Below, piece after piece: positions 1 to 4,732 of a DNA stretch of 6,748 nucleotides; position 1 is the first letter of the stretch, and every line of letters begins with the position of its first letter. Source of the stretch: Methyloligella sp. (GTDB taxonomy: Bacteria; Pseudomonadota; Alphaproteobacteria; Rhizobiales; JALUTE01); the NCBI GenBank assembly GCA_027058255.1, contig JALUTE010000027.1, forward strand, positions 1 through 6,748, given 5' to 3'. The notes under the pieces were generated by a model that worked only from the letters and a program-made list of their open reading frames with translations, made no database searches and was not told the origin of the DNA. The translations under genes were made by a program, and so were the position numbers.

Positions 1-140
1 CCTCCGCAATGACCTCGCCACGGCGCTTGTGCCCCGCCCGACACCGCTGCCGACGGGCCTCGAGGGCTGGATCGCCACCTTCCGCAAGCCGTTTTTCGAC
101 CAGTTTCCCGAGGAGCGCCGTGGCGAGGTCATTGCGGAGG
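1..140. repeat. 27-bp perfect inverted repeat at the window edge (arms 1-27 and 114-140)
   Basis: Bases 1-27 are the exact reverse complement of 114-140, with an 86-base spacer. The right arm is inside the methyltransferase coding region (the ERRGEVIAEV part), and the left arm ends at the first base of the window. Pairing stops abruptly after base 27 (28 and 29 do not pair with 113 and 112). A real stem this long inside a coding gene is unusual, and its position at the very edge suggests a fold-back chimera at a contig end. Confidence 0.9.
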
Positions 141-235
141 TGACGCGGCTCCTGGAGCCCGCGCTTCGTGACGAGACGGGCGCCTGGCACGCGGACTATG
201 TGCGCCTGCGCGTGCATGCCGAGCGGCCGGCCTGA
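2..235 (+). CDS. Class I SAM-dependent methyltransferase, C-terminal fragment (5' end outside window)
   Basis: Reading frame open to the left edge and ending at TGA 233-235. The readable part resembles the C-terminal end of trans-aconitate methyltransferase-like (Tam/UbiE-like) enzymes: a PRPTPLPTGLEGW segment, then a helical FFDQFPEERR region, then a terminal WHADYVRLRVHA strand. The SAM-binding Rossmann core (GxGxG motif) would lie upstream and is not present, so substrate and exact family cannot be determined. A GTG at 29-31 could be read as a start, but a 68-residue protein without the SAM site would make no sense; this is a 3' fragment. The roughly nine codons before position 28 lie inside an exact inverted copy of 114-140 and may not be native sequence. 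The gene is on the same strand as the DUF2155 gene, 156 bases upstream of it. The family call rests on recognition of C-terminal motifs only. Confidence 0.65.
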   Translation, partial: LRNDLATALVPRPTPLPTGLEGWIATFRKPFFDQFPEERRGEVIAEVTRLLEPALRDETGAWHADYVRLRVHAERPA

Positions 236-252
236 GCGCCCCTGCGCTCCTC

Positions 253-269
253 TGGCGCCTCTGGTGCCA
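253..269 (+). terminator. Short hairpin after the methyltransferase gene, weak terminator candidate
   Basis: TGGCGCC (253-259) pairs with GGTGCCA (263-269) around a TCT loop: seven pairs including one G-U, starting 17 bases after the upstream stop codon. No T-run follows, so intrinsic termination is uncertain; it may only stabilise the 3' end of the transcript. Confidence 0.3.
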
Positions 270-391
270 CCCCATGCCATGCTTGCGTCACCTTTGTCTC
301 TGATGCAATAGGGCGGCGAGACACCGAATGAGACTGGGGGCGTTGTGCCGGGATGCGGGCACTGTGCCGAGATAGAGAGGGTGCCGAGACC

Positions 392-901
392 ATGCGCATG
401 CGCGCAACCACCGCTTGCGGCCCAAGGGCGGCCACGGTCCCGGCCGCCATGGTCGCATCTGCCTTTCTCCTCGCCATGACATGGGCGGTCACGCCCGCCC
501 GGGCCGAGAAGCTGGAGAACAAGGTCGCGATCTTCGCGGCGCTCGACAAGGTGACGGCGCGCATCTCCCGCCTCGAGGTGGGCCTTGGCGAGACCGTCAC
601 CTTCGGCTCGCTCAAGGTGACGCCCCGGGTCTGCTATACGCGCCCGCCCACCGAGCCGCCGCGCACATCGGCTTTCGTGGAGGTGGACGAGGTCAAGCTC
701 GACAATTCCGAGGTGCGCGTCTTCACGGGATGGATGTTCGCGGAAAGCCCGGGCCTGCATGGGGTGGAGCATCCGGTCTTCGACGTCTGGCTGACCGGTT
801 GCGCCAAACCGATCGGCGGTGCGCCCGCCCTCGCCGCCCGGCCGGGTGCGCGTGAGCCCCGCCAGCCCCGCCTGCGCCGCCGCCGTCTGCGCCGCCGCTA
901 G
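392..901 (+). CDS. DUF2155 domain-containing exported protein
   Basis: A 169-residue protein of unknown function. Residues 1-38 look like a signal peptide: Arg-containing N-terminus, hydrophobic stretch VPAAMVASAFLLAMTWAV, and an ARA cleavage site before EKLENK. Residues about 46-138 match the DUF2155 core: AIFAALDKVTARISRLEV, ETVTFGSLKVTPRVCYTRPP, FVEVDEVKL, TGWMFAESPGLHGVEHPVFDVWLTGC. The two mature-region cysteines (81 and 137) sit in conserved positions and could form a disulfide in the periplasm; this is inference. After residue 140 conservation is lost and the tail becomes Pro/Arg-rich, ending in a run of arginines. I chose ATG 392 because a GAGAGG (375-380) lies 11 bases upstream and it gives a compact signal peptide; ATG 353 in the same frame adds 13 hydrophilic residues, and ATG 398 is also possible. 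The gene converges on aat, the usual arrangement in Alphaproteobacteria. Confidence 0.88.
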   Translation: MRMRATTACGPRAATVPAAMVASAFLLAMTWAVTPARAEKLENKVAIFAALDKVTARISRLEVGLGETVTFGSLKVTPRVCYTRPPTEPPRTSAFVEVDEVKLDNSEVRVFTGWMFAESPGLHGVEHPVFDVWLTGCAKPIGGAPALAARPGAREPRQPRLRRRRLRRR

Positions 902-930
902 AGGACTGAAGCCCCCGACCGGATGGGACC

Positions 931-980
931 ATGGCCGGCGCATGGGCGCTGCCGGCATCGCGGGAGCGGCGCTGGCCGCT
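931..980. terminator. Two adjacent hairpins between convergent genes, candidate bidirectional terminator
   Basis: The 85-base gap between the DUF2155 stop and the aat stop holds two dyads. At 931-958 an eight-pair stem with one bulged G closes ATGGCCGGC on GCCGGCAT. At 965-980 AGCGGC pairs perfectly with GCCGCT around a GCTG loop and is followed by TTTC on the + strand. Placement between two converging stop codons suits a shared terminator. Neither has a proper U-tract, so the call is tentative. Confidence 0.38.
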
Positions 981-986
981 TTCGGC

Positions 987-1718
987 TCACGGATCGTTGG
1001 CGGCGTTGCGGGCGGGGGTTGGCGCGCCCTTCGCCTCCGCGCCCTCGCGGCGGTTGCGCGCGATGATCTGCAGCACCTCCGCCCCCTCCACGTCCGGCGG
1101 CAGCCGCGTGAACACGCCCTTGCGGGCGAGCGCCTGCTCGAGAAGACGCTGGAAGCGGTCGCGGCCGATCTCGATGGTTCCGAACTGCCTCAGATGGCGG
1201 GTGACGAACTGGGTATCGAGCAGGGTGAAATGGCCGGCGATCAGGCGGGCCACCAGATGCACCAGCGCCACCTTGCTGGCATCGCGCGCGAGCGAGAACA
1301 TGCTCTCGCCGAAAAAGGCGCCGCCCACATGCACGCCATAGAGGCCGCCGACCAGCCGGCCGTCCGCCCAGGCCTCGACCGTGTGGCAATAGCCAAGCGA
1401 GAACAGCTCGCGATAGAGGGCCTTGATGCGCCCGTTGATCCAGGTGCTCGACCGGCCTACCTTCTCGCCGGCGCATCCCTCGATCACGGCGCGATAGTCG
1501 GTGTCGATGCGGATCTCGAAGCGGTTCTGGCGCACGGTCCGCGCGAGCCGGCGCGGCACGTGAACGGCATCGAGCGGCAGAATGCCCCGATGCTGGGGCT
1601 CGATCCAGTAGAGCGCGGGATCATCCGCGCTCATGGCCATGGGAAAGATGCCGCAGGAATAGGCCTTGAGCAGCACCTGCGGCGTGATGTCCATGATCAT
1701 GTCGTCGAAGGTCGCCAT
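987..1718 (-). CDS. aat: Leucyl/phenylalanyl-tRNA--protein transferase
   Basis: A cytoplasmic aminoacyl-transferase that moves Leu or Phe from aminoacyl-tRNA to N-terminal Arg/Lys of proteins, creating N-degrons recognised by ClpS/ClpAP. Of 243 residues, the diagnostic motifs are all present: AYSCGIFPM (19-27), WIEPQHRGI (38-46), TWI (92-94), VEAW (114-117), LVGGLYGV (122-129), the FFGESMFS motif (135-142), ASKVAL (147-152) and LLDTQFVTRHLRQFG (166-180), which carries the Asp and Gln (168, 170) corresponding to catalytic residues of the E. coli enzyme. The C-terminal ~25 residues are an Ala/Arg/Pro-rich extension. I prefer ATG 1718, which has GAGAGACGG within 20 bases upstream; a GTG at 1737-1739 would add seven residues, and ATGs at residues 7 and 9 are closer to the conserved ITPQVLLKAY. 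It is last of the - strand series and is separated from accC by a 303-base gap, so it may have its own promoter. Confidence 0.96.
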   Translation of the reverse strand: MATFDDMIMDITPQVLLKAYSCGIFPMAMSADDPALYWIEPQHRGILPLDAVHVPRRLARTVRQNRFEIRIDTDYRAVIEGCAGEKVGRSSTWINGRIKALYRELFSLGYCHTVEAWADGRLVGGLYGVHVGGAFFGESMFSLARDASKVALVHLVARLIAGHFTLLDTQFVTRHLRQFGTIEIGRDRFQRLLEQALARKGVFTRLPPDVEGAEVLQIIARNRREGAEAKGAPTPARNAANDP

Positions 1719-1724
1719 GGCCCG

Positions 1725-1743
1725 AGCCGTCTCTCGCACATGC
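1725..1743. repeat. 19-bp direct repeat, copy 1 (overlaps the aat leader)
   Basis: AGCCGTCTCTCGCACATGC, identical to 1938-1956. On the - strand this reads GCATGTGCGAGAGACGGCT and supplies the purine-rich stretch just upstream of the aat ATG. It is followed by CACTAGCG (1744-1751), an octamer that recurs at 1892-1899. Confidence 0.85.
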
Positions 1744-1781
1744 CACTAGCGCATCGACGCATACGAACCTTGCGCCCACCC

Positions 1782-1868
1782 CGTCATCACCCGGTTTGAC
1801 CGGGTGATCCAGGGCAACAGACTCGCAGCTTGCCGTCCTGGGTTGCCGGGTCAAGCCCGGCAAAGGCG
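1782..1868. repeat. Palindromic intergenic (BIME/RIME-like) element
   Basis: Two strong hairpins are joined by a weaker central dyad. The first is a perfect 10-bp stem, ATCACCCGGT (1786-1795) with ACCGGGTGAT (1799-1808), loop TTG. The second is an 8-bp stem, TTGCCGGG (1843-1850) with CCCGGCAA (1856-1863), loop TCAAG. Between them CCAGG...GCAA (from 1809) can pair with TTGCCGTCCTGG (ending 1842). From general knowledge, this GTCATC-hairpin-GATCCAGG...CCTGG-hairpin layout is a widespread intergenic repeat in Rhizobiales genomes. It lies between genes on one strand, and may act in mRNA stability or partial termination. Confidence 0.8.
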
Positions 1869-1891
1869 TGTATATTGTGTTCGCGTTTTTG

Positions 1892-1912
1892 CACTAGCGT
1901 CTCTCGTAGGTG
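1892..1912. repeat. Degenerate copy 2 of the intergenic repeat
   Basis: CACTAGCGTCTCTCGTAGGTG shares CTAGC, GTCTCTCG and a trailing TGC with the 1934-1956 copy (one base deleted, a few substitutions). Its first eight bases, CACTAGCG, match 1744-1751 exactly. Confidence 0.6.
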
Positions 1913-1937
1913 CCCTTGTCCGGACGCACATGCCTCT

Positions 1938-1956
1938 AGCCGTCTCTCGCACATGC
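1938..1956. repeat. 19-bp direct repeat, copy 3
   Basis: Exact copy of 1725-1743, 213 bases away. The CTCT just before it lines up with the preceding bases of copy 2, so the related block runs from about 1934. It abuts the hairpin at 1956-1971. Confidence 0.85.
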
Positions 1957-1971
1957 TGCTCTCCGGAGCAG
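1956..1971 (-). terminator. Small hairpin downstream of accC, weak terminator candidate
   Basis: CTGCTC (1956-1961) pairs with GAGCAG (1966-1971) around a four-base loop, about 50 bases past the accC stop in the direction of transcription. No U-tract follows on the - strand, so it could equally be incidental. Confidence 0.25.
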
Positions 1972-2021
1972 GATTTCGTTCCCGGCGCCCGGTCGATATT
2001 GGGGCAGATCCAAGCACGAGA

Positions 2022-3362
2022 CTATGGCTTTTCGAGAAACTTTTCGAGCCAGTGGATGTCATAGAGGCCGTTGGCGACGTCGGGCTCGGCAATGAGGGCG
2101 GAGAAGAGCGGGATGGTCGTCTCGATGCCGTCGATGACGAACTCGCCGAGCGCCCGTTTGAGCCGCATCAGGCACTCGTTGCGGTTCTTGCCATGGACGA
2201 TGAGCTTGCCGATGAGACTGTCGTAATAGGCCGGGATCGTATAGCCCTGATAGACGCCGGAATCGACCCGCACGCCGAGCCCTCCCGGCGGGTGGAAATA
2301 GCTGATCCGGCCCGGGGACGGGGCGAAGGTCGAGGGGTTTTCCGCATTGATGCGGCACTCGATGGCGTGGCCGGAGAAGGTAATGTCCTCCTGGGCCAGA
2401 GACAGCGGGGCGCCGGCGGCAATGCGGATCTGCTCGATGACGATGTCGACCCCGGTGATCATCTCCGTGACGGGGTGCTCCACCTGGAGGCGGGTGTTCA
2501 TCTCGATGAAATAGAAGGCGCCGTCCTCGTAGAGGAACTCGACCGTGCCGACGCCGCGATAGCCGAGCTTGGCAGTGGCCTTGGCGACGATCTCGCCGAT
2601 CTCGGCCCTCTGCTCGGCATTGAGTGCGGGCGAGGGCGCCTCCTCCCACACCTTCTGATGGCGGCGCTGGAGCGAGCAGTCGCGCTCGCCCAGATGGATG
2701 GCATGGCCCCGTCCGTCGCCGATGACCTGGATTTCGATGTGCCGGGGGGTGGAGAGGTATTTCTCGAGATAGAGCGAGTCGTCCCCGAAGGCGGCCTTGG
2801 ATTCGGCCCGCGCGGTCGCAAGCGCGACCGGCAGATCGGCCGGCGTGGCGGCGACCTTCATGCCTCGCCCGCCGCCGCCCGCCGCCGCCTTGACGAGGAC
2901 CGGATAGCCGATCTCGTCGGCAAAACGGGCAGCCTGTGCATCCGTGGTGATCGCGCCCTCCGATCCGGGCACCACCGGAATGCCGAGGGAGCGCGCCGTC
3001 CTTTTCGCCTCGATCTTGTCGCCCATCAGCCGGATGTGCTCGGCCGTCGGGCCGATGAAAGCGATCTCGTGCTCCTCCAGAATCTCGGCGAAACGGGCAT
3101 TCTCCGAGAGAAAGCCATAGCCCGGATGCACGGCGTCGGCCCCGGTGATCTCGCAGGCCGCCACCAGGGCAGGGATGTTGAGGTAGCTCTCGCTCGCCGC
3201 TGGCGGGCCGATGCACACGCTCTCATCGGCGAGGCGCACATGCATGGCGTCCGCGTCCGCCGTGGAGTGCACCGCCACCGTTCCGATGCCCAGCTCCTTG
3301 CAGGCGCGCTGGATGCGAAGCGCGATCTCGCCGCGATTGGCAATCAGGATCTTGTCGAACAT
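2022..3362 (-). CDS. accC: Acetyl-CoA carboxylase, biotin carboxylase subunit
   Basis: Carboxylates the biotin carried on AccB using ATP and bicarbonate, in the cytoplasm, as the first half-reaction of malonyl-CoA synthesis. The 446 residues match the usual length of about 447. Order: N-terminal domain MFDKILIANRGEIALRI with the HPGYGFLSEN segment (79-88); ATP-grasp domain with K116, K158 and the glycine-rich loop AAAGGGGRGMK (159-169); H208 region; ERDCSLQRRHQKVWEEAPSP (226-245); E275 and the metal/bicarbonate motif EMNTRLQVEHP (287-297); then the C-terminal domain with GHAIECRINAE (331-341) and active-site R337. All key residues are intact. ATG 3362 is chosen because the protein then begins exactly at the family start; the frame stays open upstream to 3461 but that would overlap accB. 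It follows accB by 70 bases, so co-transcription is very likely. The visible ribosome-binding site is weak (GGCGG region). Confidence 0.98.
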   Translation of the reverse strand: MFDKILIANRGEIALRIQRACKELGIGTVAVHSTADADAMHVRLADESVCIGPPAASESYLNIPALVAACEITGADAVHPGYGFLSENARFAEILEEHEIAFIGPTAEHIRLMGDKIEAKRTARSLGIPVVPGSEGAITTDAQAARFADEIGYPVLVKAAAGGGGRGMKVAATPADLPVALATARAESKAAFGDDSLYLEKYLSTPRHIEIQVIGDGRGHAIHLGERDCSLQRRHQKVWEEAPSPALNAEQRAEIGEIVAKATAKLGYRGVGTVEFLYEDGAFYFIEMNTRLQVEHPVTEMITGVDIVIEQIRIAAGAPLSLAQEDITFSGHAIECRINAENPSTFAPSPGRISYFHPPGGLGVRVDSGVYQGYTIPAYYDSLIGKLIVHGKNRNECLMRLKRALGEFVIDGIETTIPLFSALIAEPDVANGLYDIHWLEKFLEKP

Positions 3363-3432
3363 CCGCTGGTGCCGCCGTGCAAATTCGTTCTCGAAGGAGT
3401 GTCTCCGCCCCAGGGGTGCGGCCCCGTCCGGC

Positions 3433-3900
3433 TCATTCGATGATGACCAGAGGCTCGCCATACTCGACCGGCTGACCGTCCTCGACCAGGATGGCGGTCA
3501 CCTTGCCGGCGCGCGGCGCGGGGATATGGTTCATGGTCTTCATGGCCTCGACGATCATCAGCGTCTGCCCTTCCTTGACGGTGGTGCCGACCTCCACGAA
3601 GGGCGGGGCGCCCGGCTCCGGGGCTCGATAGGCCGTGCCGACCATGGGCGAGGTCACGGCCCCGGGATGCTCGGCGATCTCGTTCGCGCTTGCCGCTGGC
3701 TGGTCGGCGCCCTGGGCGCTCGCGGCCGCTTGGGGCGGAGCGGGAGCGGGCGAGGCCGTCGCCGCCACGGAGAGGGCGCGGGCCACGCGGATGCGCAGGC
3801 CCTTGCGTTCGATCTCGATCTCGCTGAGCCCCGTCTCGTTCAGGAGATCGGCGAGCTCGCGAATGAGTTCCTTCTCGAGAGTGCTCTTGTCCTCGCTCAT
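3433..3900 (-). CDS. accB: Acetyl-CoA carboxylase, biotin carboxyl carrier protein
   Basis: Carries the covalently bound biotin that shuttles CO2 from AccC to the carboxyltransferase (AccA/AccD, not in this window). It has 155 residues, normal for the family. Residues 1-45 form the N-terminal helical segment (STLEKELIRELADLLNETGL) that associates with AccC. Residues 46-75 are a flexible Ala/Pro/Gln-rich linker. Residues 80-155 are the biotinyl domain, with the protruding thumb around 92-99 (RAPEPGAP) and the biotinylation motif EAMKTMN, the target lysine being K121. The protein ends YGEPLVIIE, as is typical. The start ATG at 3900 has a GAGG only two bases away and GGA further upstream, so the ribosome-binding site is not ideal. 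The 122-base spacer before it contains GC-rich dyads (for example CGGGC/GCCCG at 3994-4007) and a GATCGCGATC palindrome (3937-3946), but no clear promoter. Confidence 0.97.
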   Translation of the reverse strand: MSEDKSTLEKELIRELADLLNETGLSEIEIERKGLRIRVARALSVAATASPAPAPPQAAASAQGADQPAASANEIAEHPGAVTSPMVGTAYRAPEPGAPPFVEVGTTVKEGQTLMIVEAMKTMNHIPAPRAGKVTAILVEDGQPVEYGEPLVIIE

Positions 3901-4022
3901 GGCCTCAATCCGTCCGTCATCCGTGATGCCCGCCCCGATCGCGATCTGTCACCATATTCCTGGCCCGCTTCACCCGGCTCGCCTGTCGCCGGCCGGGCCT
4001 TTGCCCGCCCCGGCTCCATGCC

Positions 4023-4466
4023 TCACCTCTTTTCCACCATGTCGGCGAGGGCCTCGAGAGCCAATCCATAGCCGCGCGCCCCGAGGCCGCAAATGACCCC
4101 CGCCGCGGCGCGCGAGACGTAGGAGAAGCGGCGGAATCGCTCCCGCCGATGAATGTTGGATAGATGCACCTCGATGATGGGAATGTCCACCGCGAGCAGG
4201 GCATCGAGCAGCGCGACCGAGCTGTGGGTGAGGCCGGCGGGATTGATGATGATGCCGGAGCCCTCGTCTCGCGCCTCCTGCACCCAATCGATGAGCTGGC
4301 CCTCCGCGTTCGTCTGGCGGAAGACGAGCGTGAGCCCAAGCCCCTCGGCCTGCGCCTCCAGTGCGCGGCGGATGTCGTCGAGCGTGTCGGTGCCATAGAC
4401 CTCCGGCTCGCGCTCACCCAGCAGGTTCAGATTCGGTCCGTTCAGGATGTAGATCGGCTTGGTCAT
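4023..4466 (-). CDS. aroQ: Type II 3-dehydroquinate dehydratase
   Basis: Catalyses 3-dehydroquinate to 3-dehydroshikimate, third step of the shikimate pathway, as a cytoplasmic dodecamer in this family. The 147-residue length is standard. Motifs: ILNGPNLNLLGEREPEVYG (7-25) with R19 and catalytic Y24; GIIINPAGLTHSS (71-83) with N75 and H81; IIEVHLSNIHRRERFRRFS (97-115) with catalytic H101 and substrate-binding R112; and GVICGLGARGYGLALEAL near the C-terminus. All catalytic residues are present. It stands between the dsbA-like gene and accB, the standard alphaproteobacterial neighbourhood. Its ATG overlaps the stop of a possible 42-codon upstream ORF (ATGA), and its own Shine-Dalgarno is poor (AGCGGGT), which would fit translational coupling. 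Confidence 0.97.
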   Translation of the reverse strand: MTKPIYILNGPNLNLLGEREPEVYGTDTLDDIRRALEAQAEGLGLTLVFRQTNAEGQLIDWVQEARDEGSGIIINPAGLTHSSVALLDALLAVDIPIIEVHLSNIHRRERFRRFSYVSRAAAGVICGLGARGYGLALEALADMVEKR

Positions 4467-4591
4467 GGGACCCGCTGAATGGCGGATAGGTGGGCTGGTC
4501 GTGGCCGCCCCTGCGTGGCGCGGCGCACGGTTTCGGTCGCTCGCTCGAGGGCCGGTCCGCGTGCCGGCCGGTCCAGAGGATGCAGAGCCAT
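4463..4591 (-). CDS. Possible 42-residue leader ORF overlapping aroQ
   Basis: An ATG at 4591 on the - strand is preceded by AAAGGAG (4609-4603) with an 11-base spacer, and its frame ends in a TGA sharing bases with the aroQ ATG (ATGA overlap). The product begins MALHPLDRPARGPALERATE and ends SAIQRVP; it is rich in Arg and Pro, with no transmembrane segment and no family I recognise. For: a better Shine-Dalgarno than aroQ itself, and the coupling geometry. Against: about two thirds of third codon positions are G/C, lower than the surrounding genes, and codons such as CTA, CGA and CCA occur, so it may be 5' untranslated sequence that is open by chance. If translated, its likely role is to control or assist aroQ translation. 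Confidence 0.35.
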   Translation of the reverse strand: MALHPLDRPARGPALERATETVRRATQGRPRPAHLSAIQRVP

Positions 4592-4681
4592 GGATGCGCG
4601 CGCTCCTTTAACAGAATTCGCGCCGCGAGGGAAAGGCCGTGCGAGAGGAGGGGCGGCGCGCCTCCGCGGCTGGCCCGTGCC

Positions 4682-4719
4682 GCCGCGCCGGGGAGGGCTC
4701 TCTCCCTCCCCGGCGCGGC
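4682..4719 (-). terminator. Strong GC-rich hairpin after the dsbA-like gene
   Basis: A perfect 16-bp stem (4682-4697 pairing with 4704-4719) around a CTCTCT loop. It begins 13 bases past the stop of the dsbA-like gene in the direction of transcription. No U-tract follows on the - strand, so it may be a non-canonical terminator, a Rho-linked or attenuating structure, or a 3'-end stabiliser. It sits between dsbA and aroQ and would reduce read-through between them. Confidence 0.6.
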
Positions 4720-4732
4720 CGTGATGGCCTCG

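Larger units (their letters stand above)
1719..2021. other. 303-base intergenic region between accC and aat
   Basis: No credible gene lies here; short open frames are unsupported. In the - strand direction it holds, in order: a CTGCTC/GAGCAG hairpin (1956-1971), two copies of a ~20-bp repeat, a relatively AT-rich stretch (1868-1892), a double-hairpin palindromic element (1782-1868), and a third repeat copy over the aat start. The aat promoter is probably here, but I cannot pick convincing -35 and -10 boxes. Confidence 0.7.

Noticed and set aside
283..309. Possible promoter upstream of the DUF2155 gene: TTGCGT (283-288) and TGCAAT (304-309)
   Set aside because: The spacing is only 15 bases and the -10 match is partial; with a 17-base spacing the -10 would be CAATAG, which matches poorly. 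Not strong enough to list.
819..930. Frameshift at the C-terminus of the DUF2155 gene, because another frame gives a Pro/Ser-rich tail (PPSPPGRVRVSPASPA)
   Set aside because: Both frames give low-complexity tails and the conserved domain ends before this point, so the sequence does not show which is correct; the simplest reading is an intact gene ending at 901.
819..1799. 326-codon open frame on the + strand across the DUF2155 tail and antisense to aat
   Set aside because: It begins inside the DUF2155 gene and runs opposite a clear aat gene; no domain is recognisable and the composition is that of a complementary-strand shadow.
1830..3443. 537-codon open frame on the + strand, antisense to accC
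   Set aside because: It lies opposite an intact accC with all catalytic residues, and its protein is an unrecognisable Asp/Gly/Leu/Arg-rich sequence. Long antisense frames are common in high-GC genes.
3937..3946. Perfect palindrome GATCGCGATC in the aroQ-accB spacer
   Set aside because: Ten-base G/C-rich palindromes are frequent in such genomes, and there is no second copy or promoter nearby to make it an operator.
3994..4007. CGGGC/GCCCG hairpin after aroQ as a terminator
   Set aside because: Five base pairs only and no U-tract; aroQ, accB and accC are more likely read through together.
4550..4574. GGCCGGTCC repeated at 4550-4558 and 4566-4574
   Set aside because: A nine-base G/C-only direct repeat is weak evidence of anything at this base composition.
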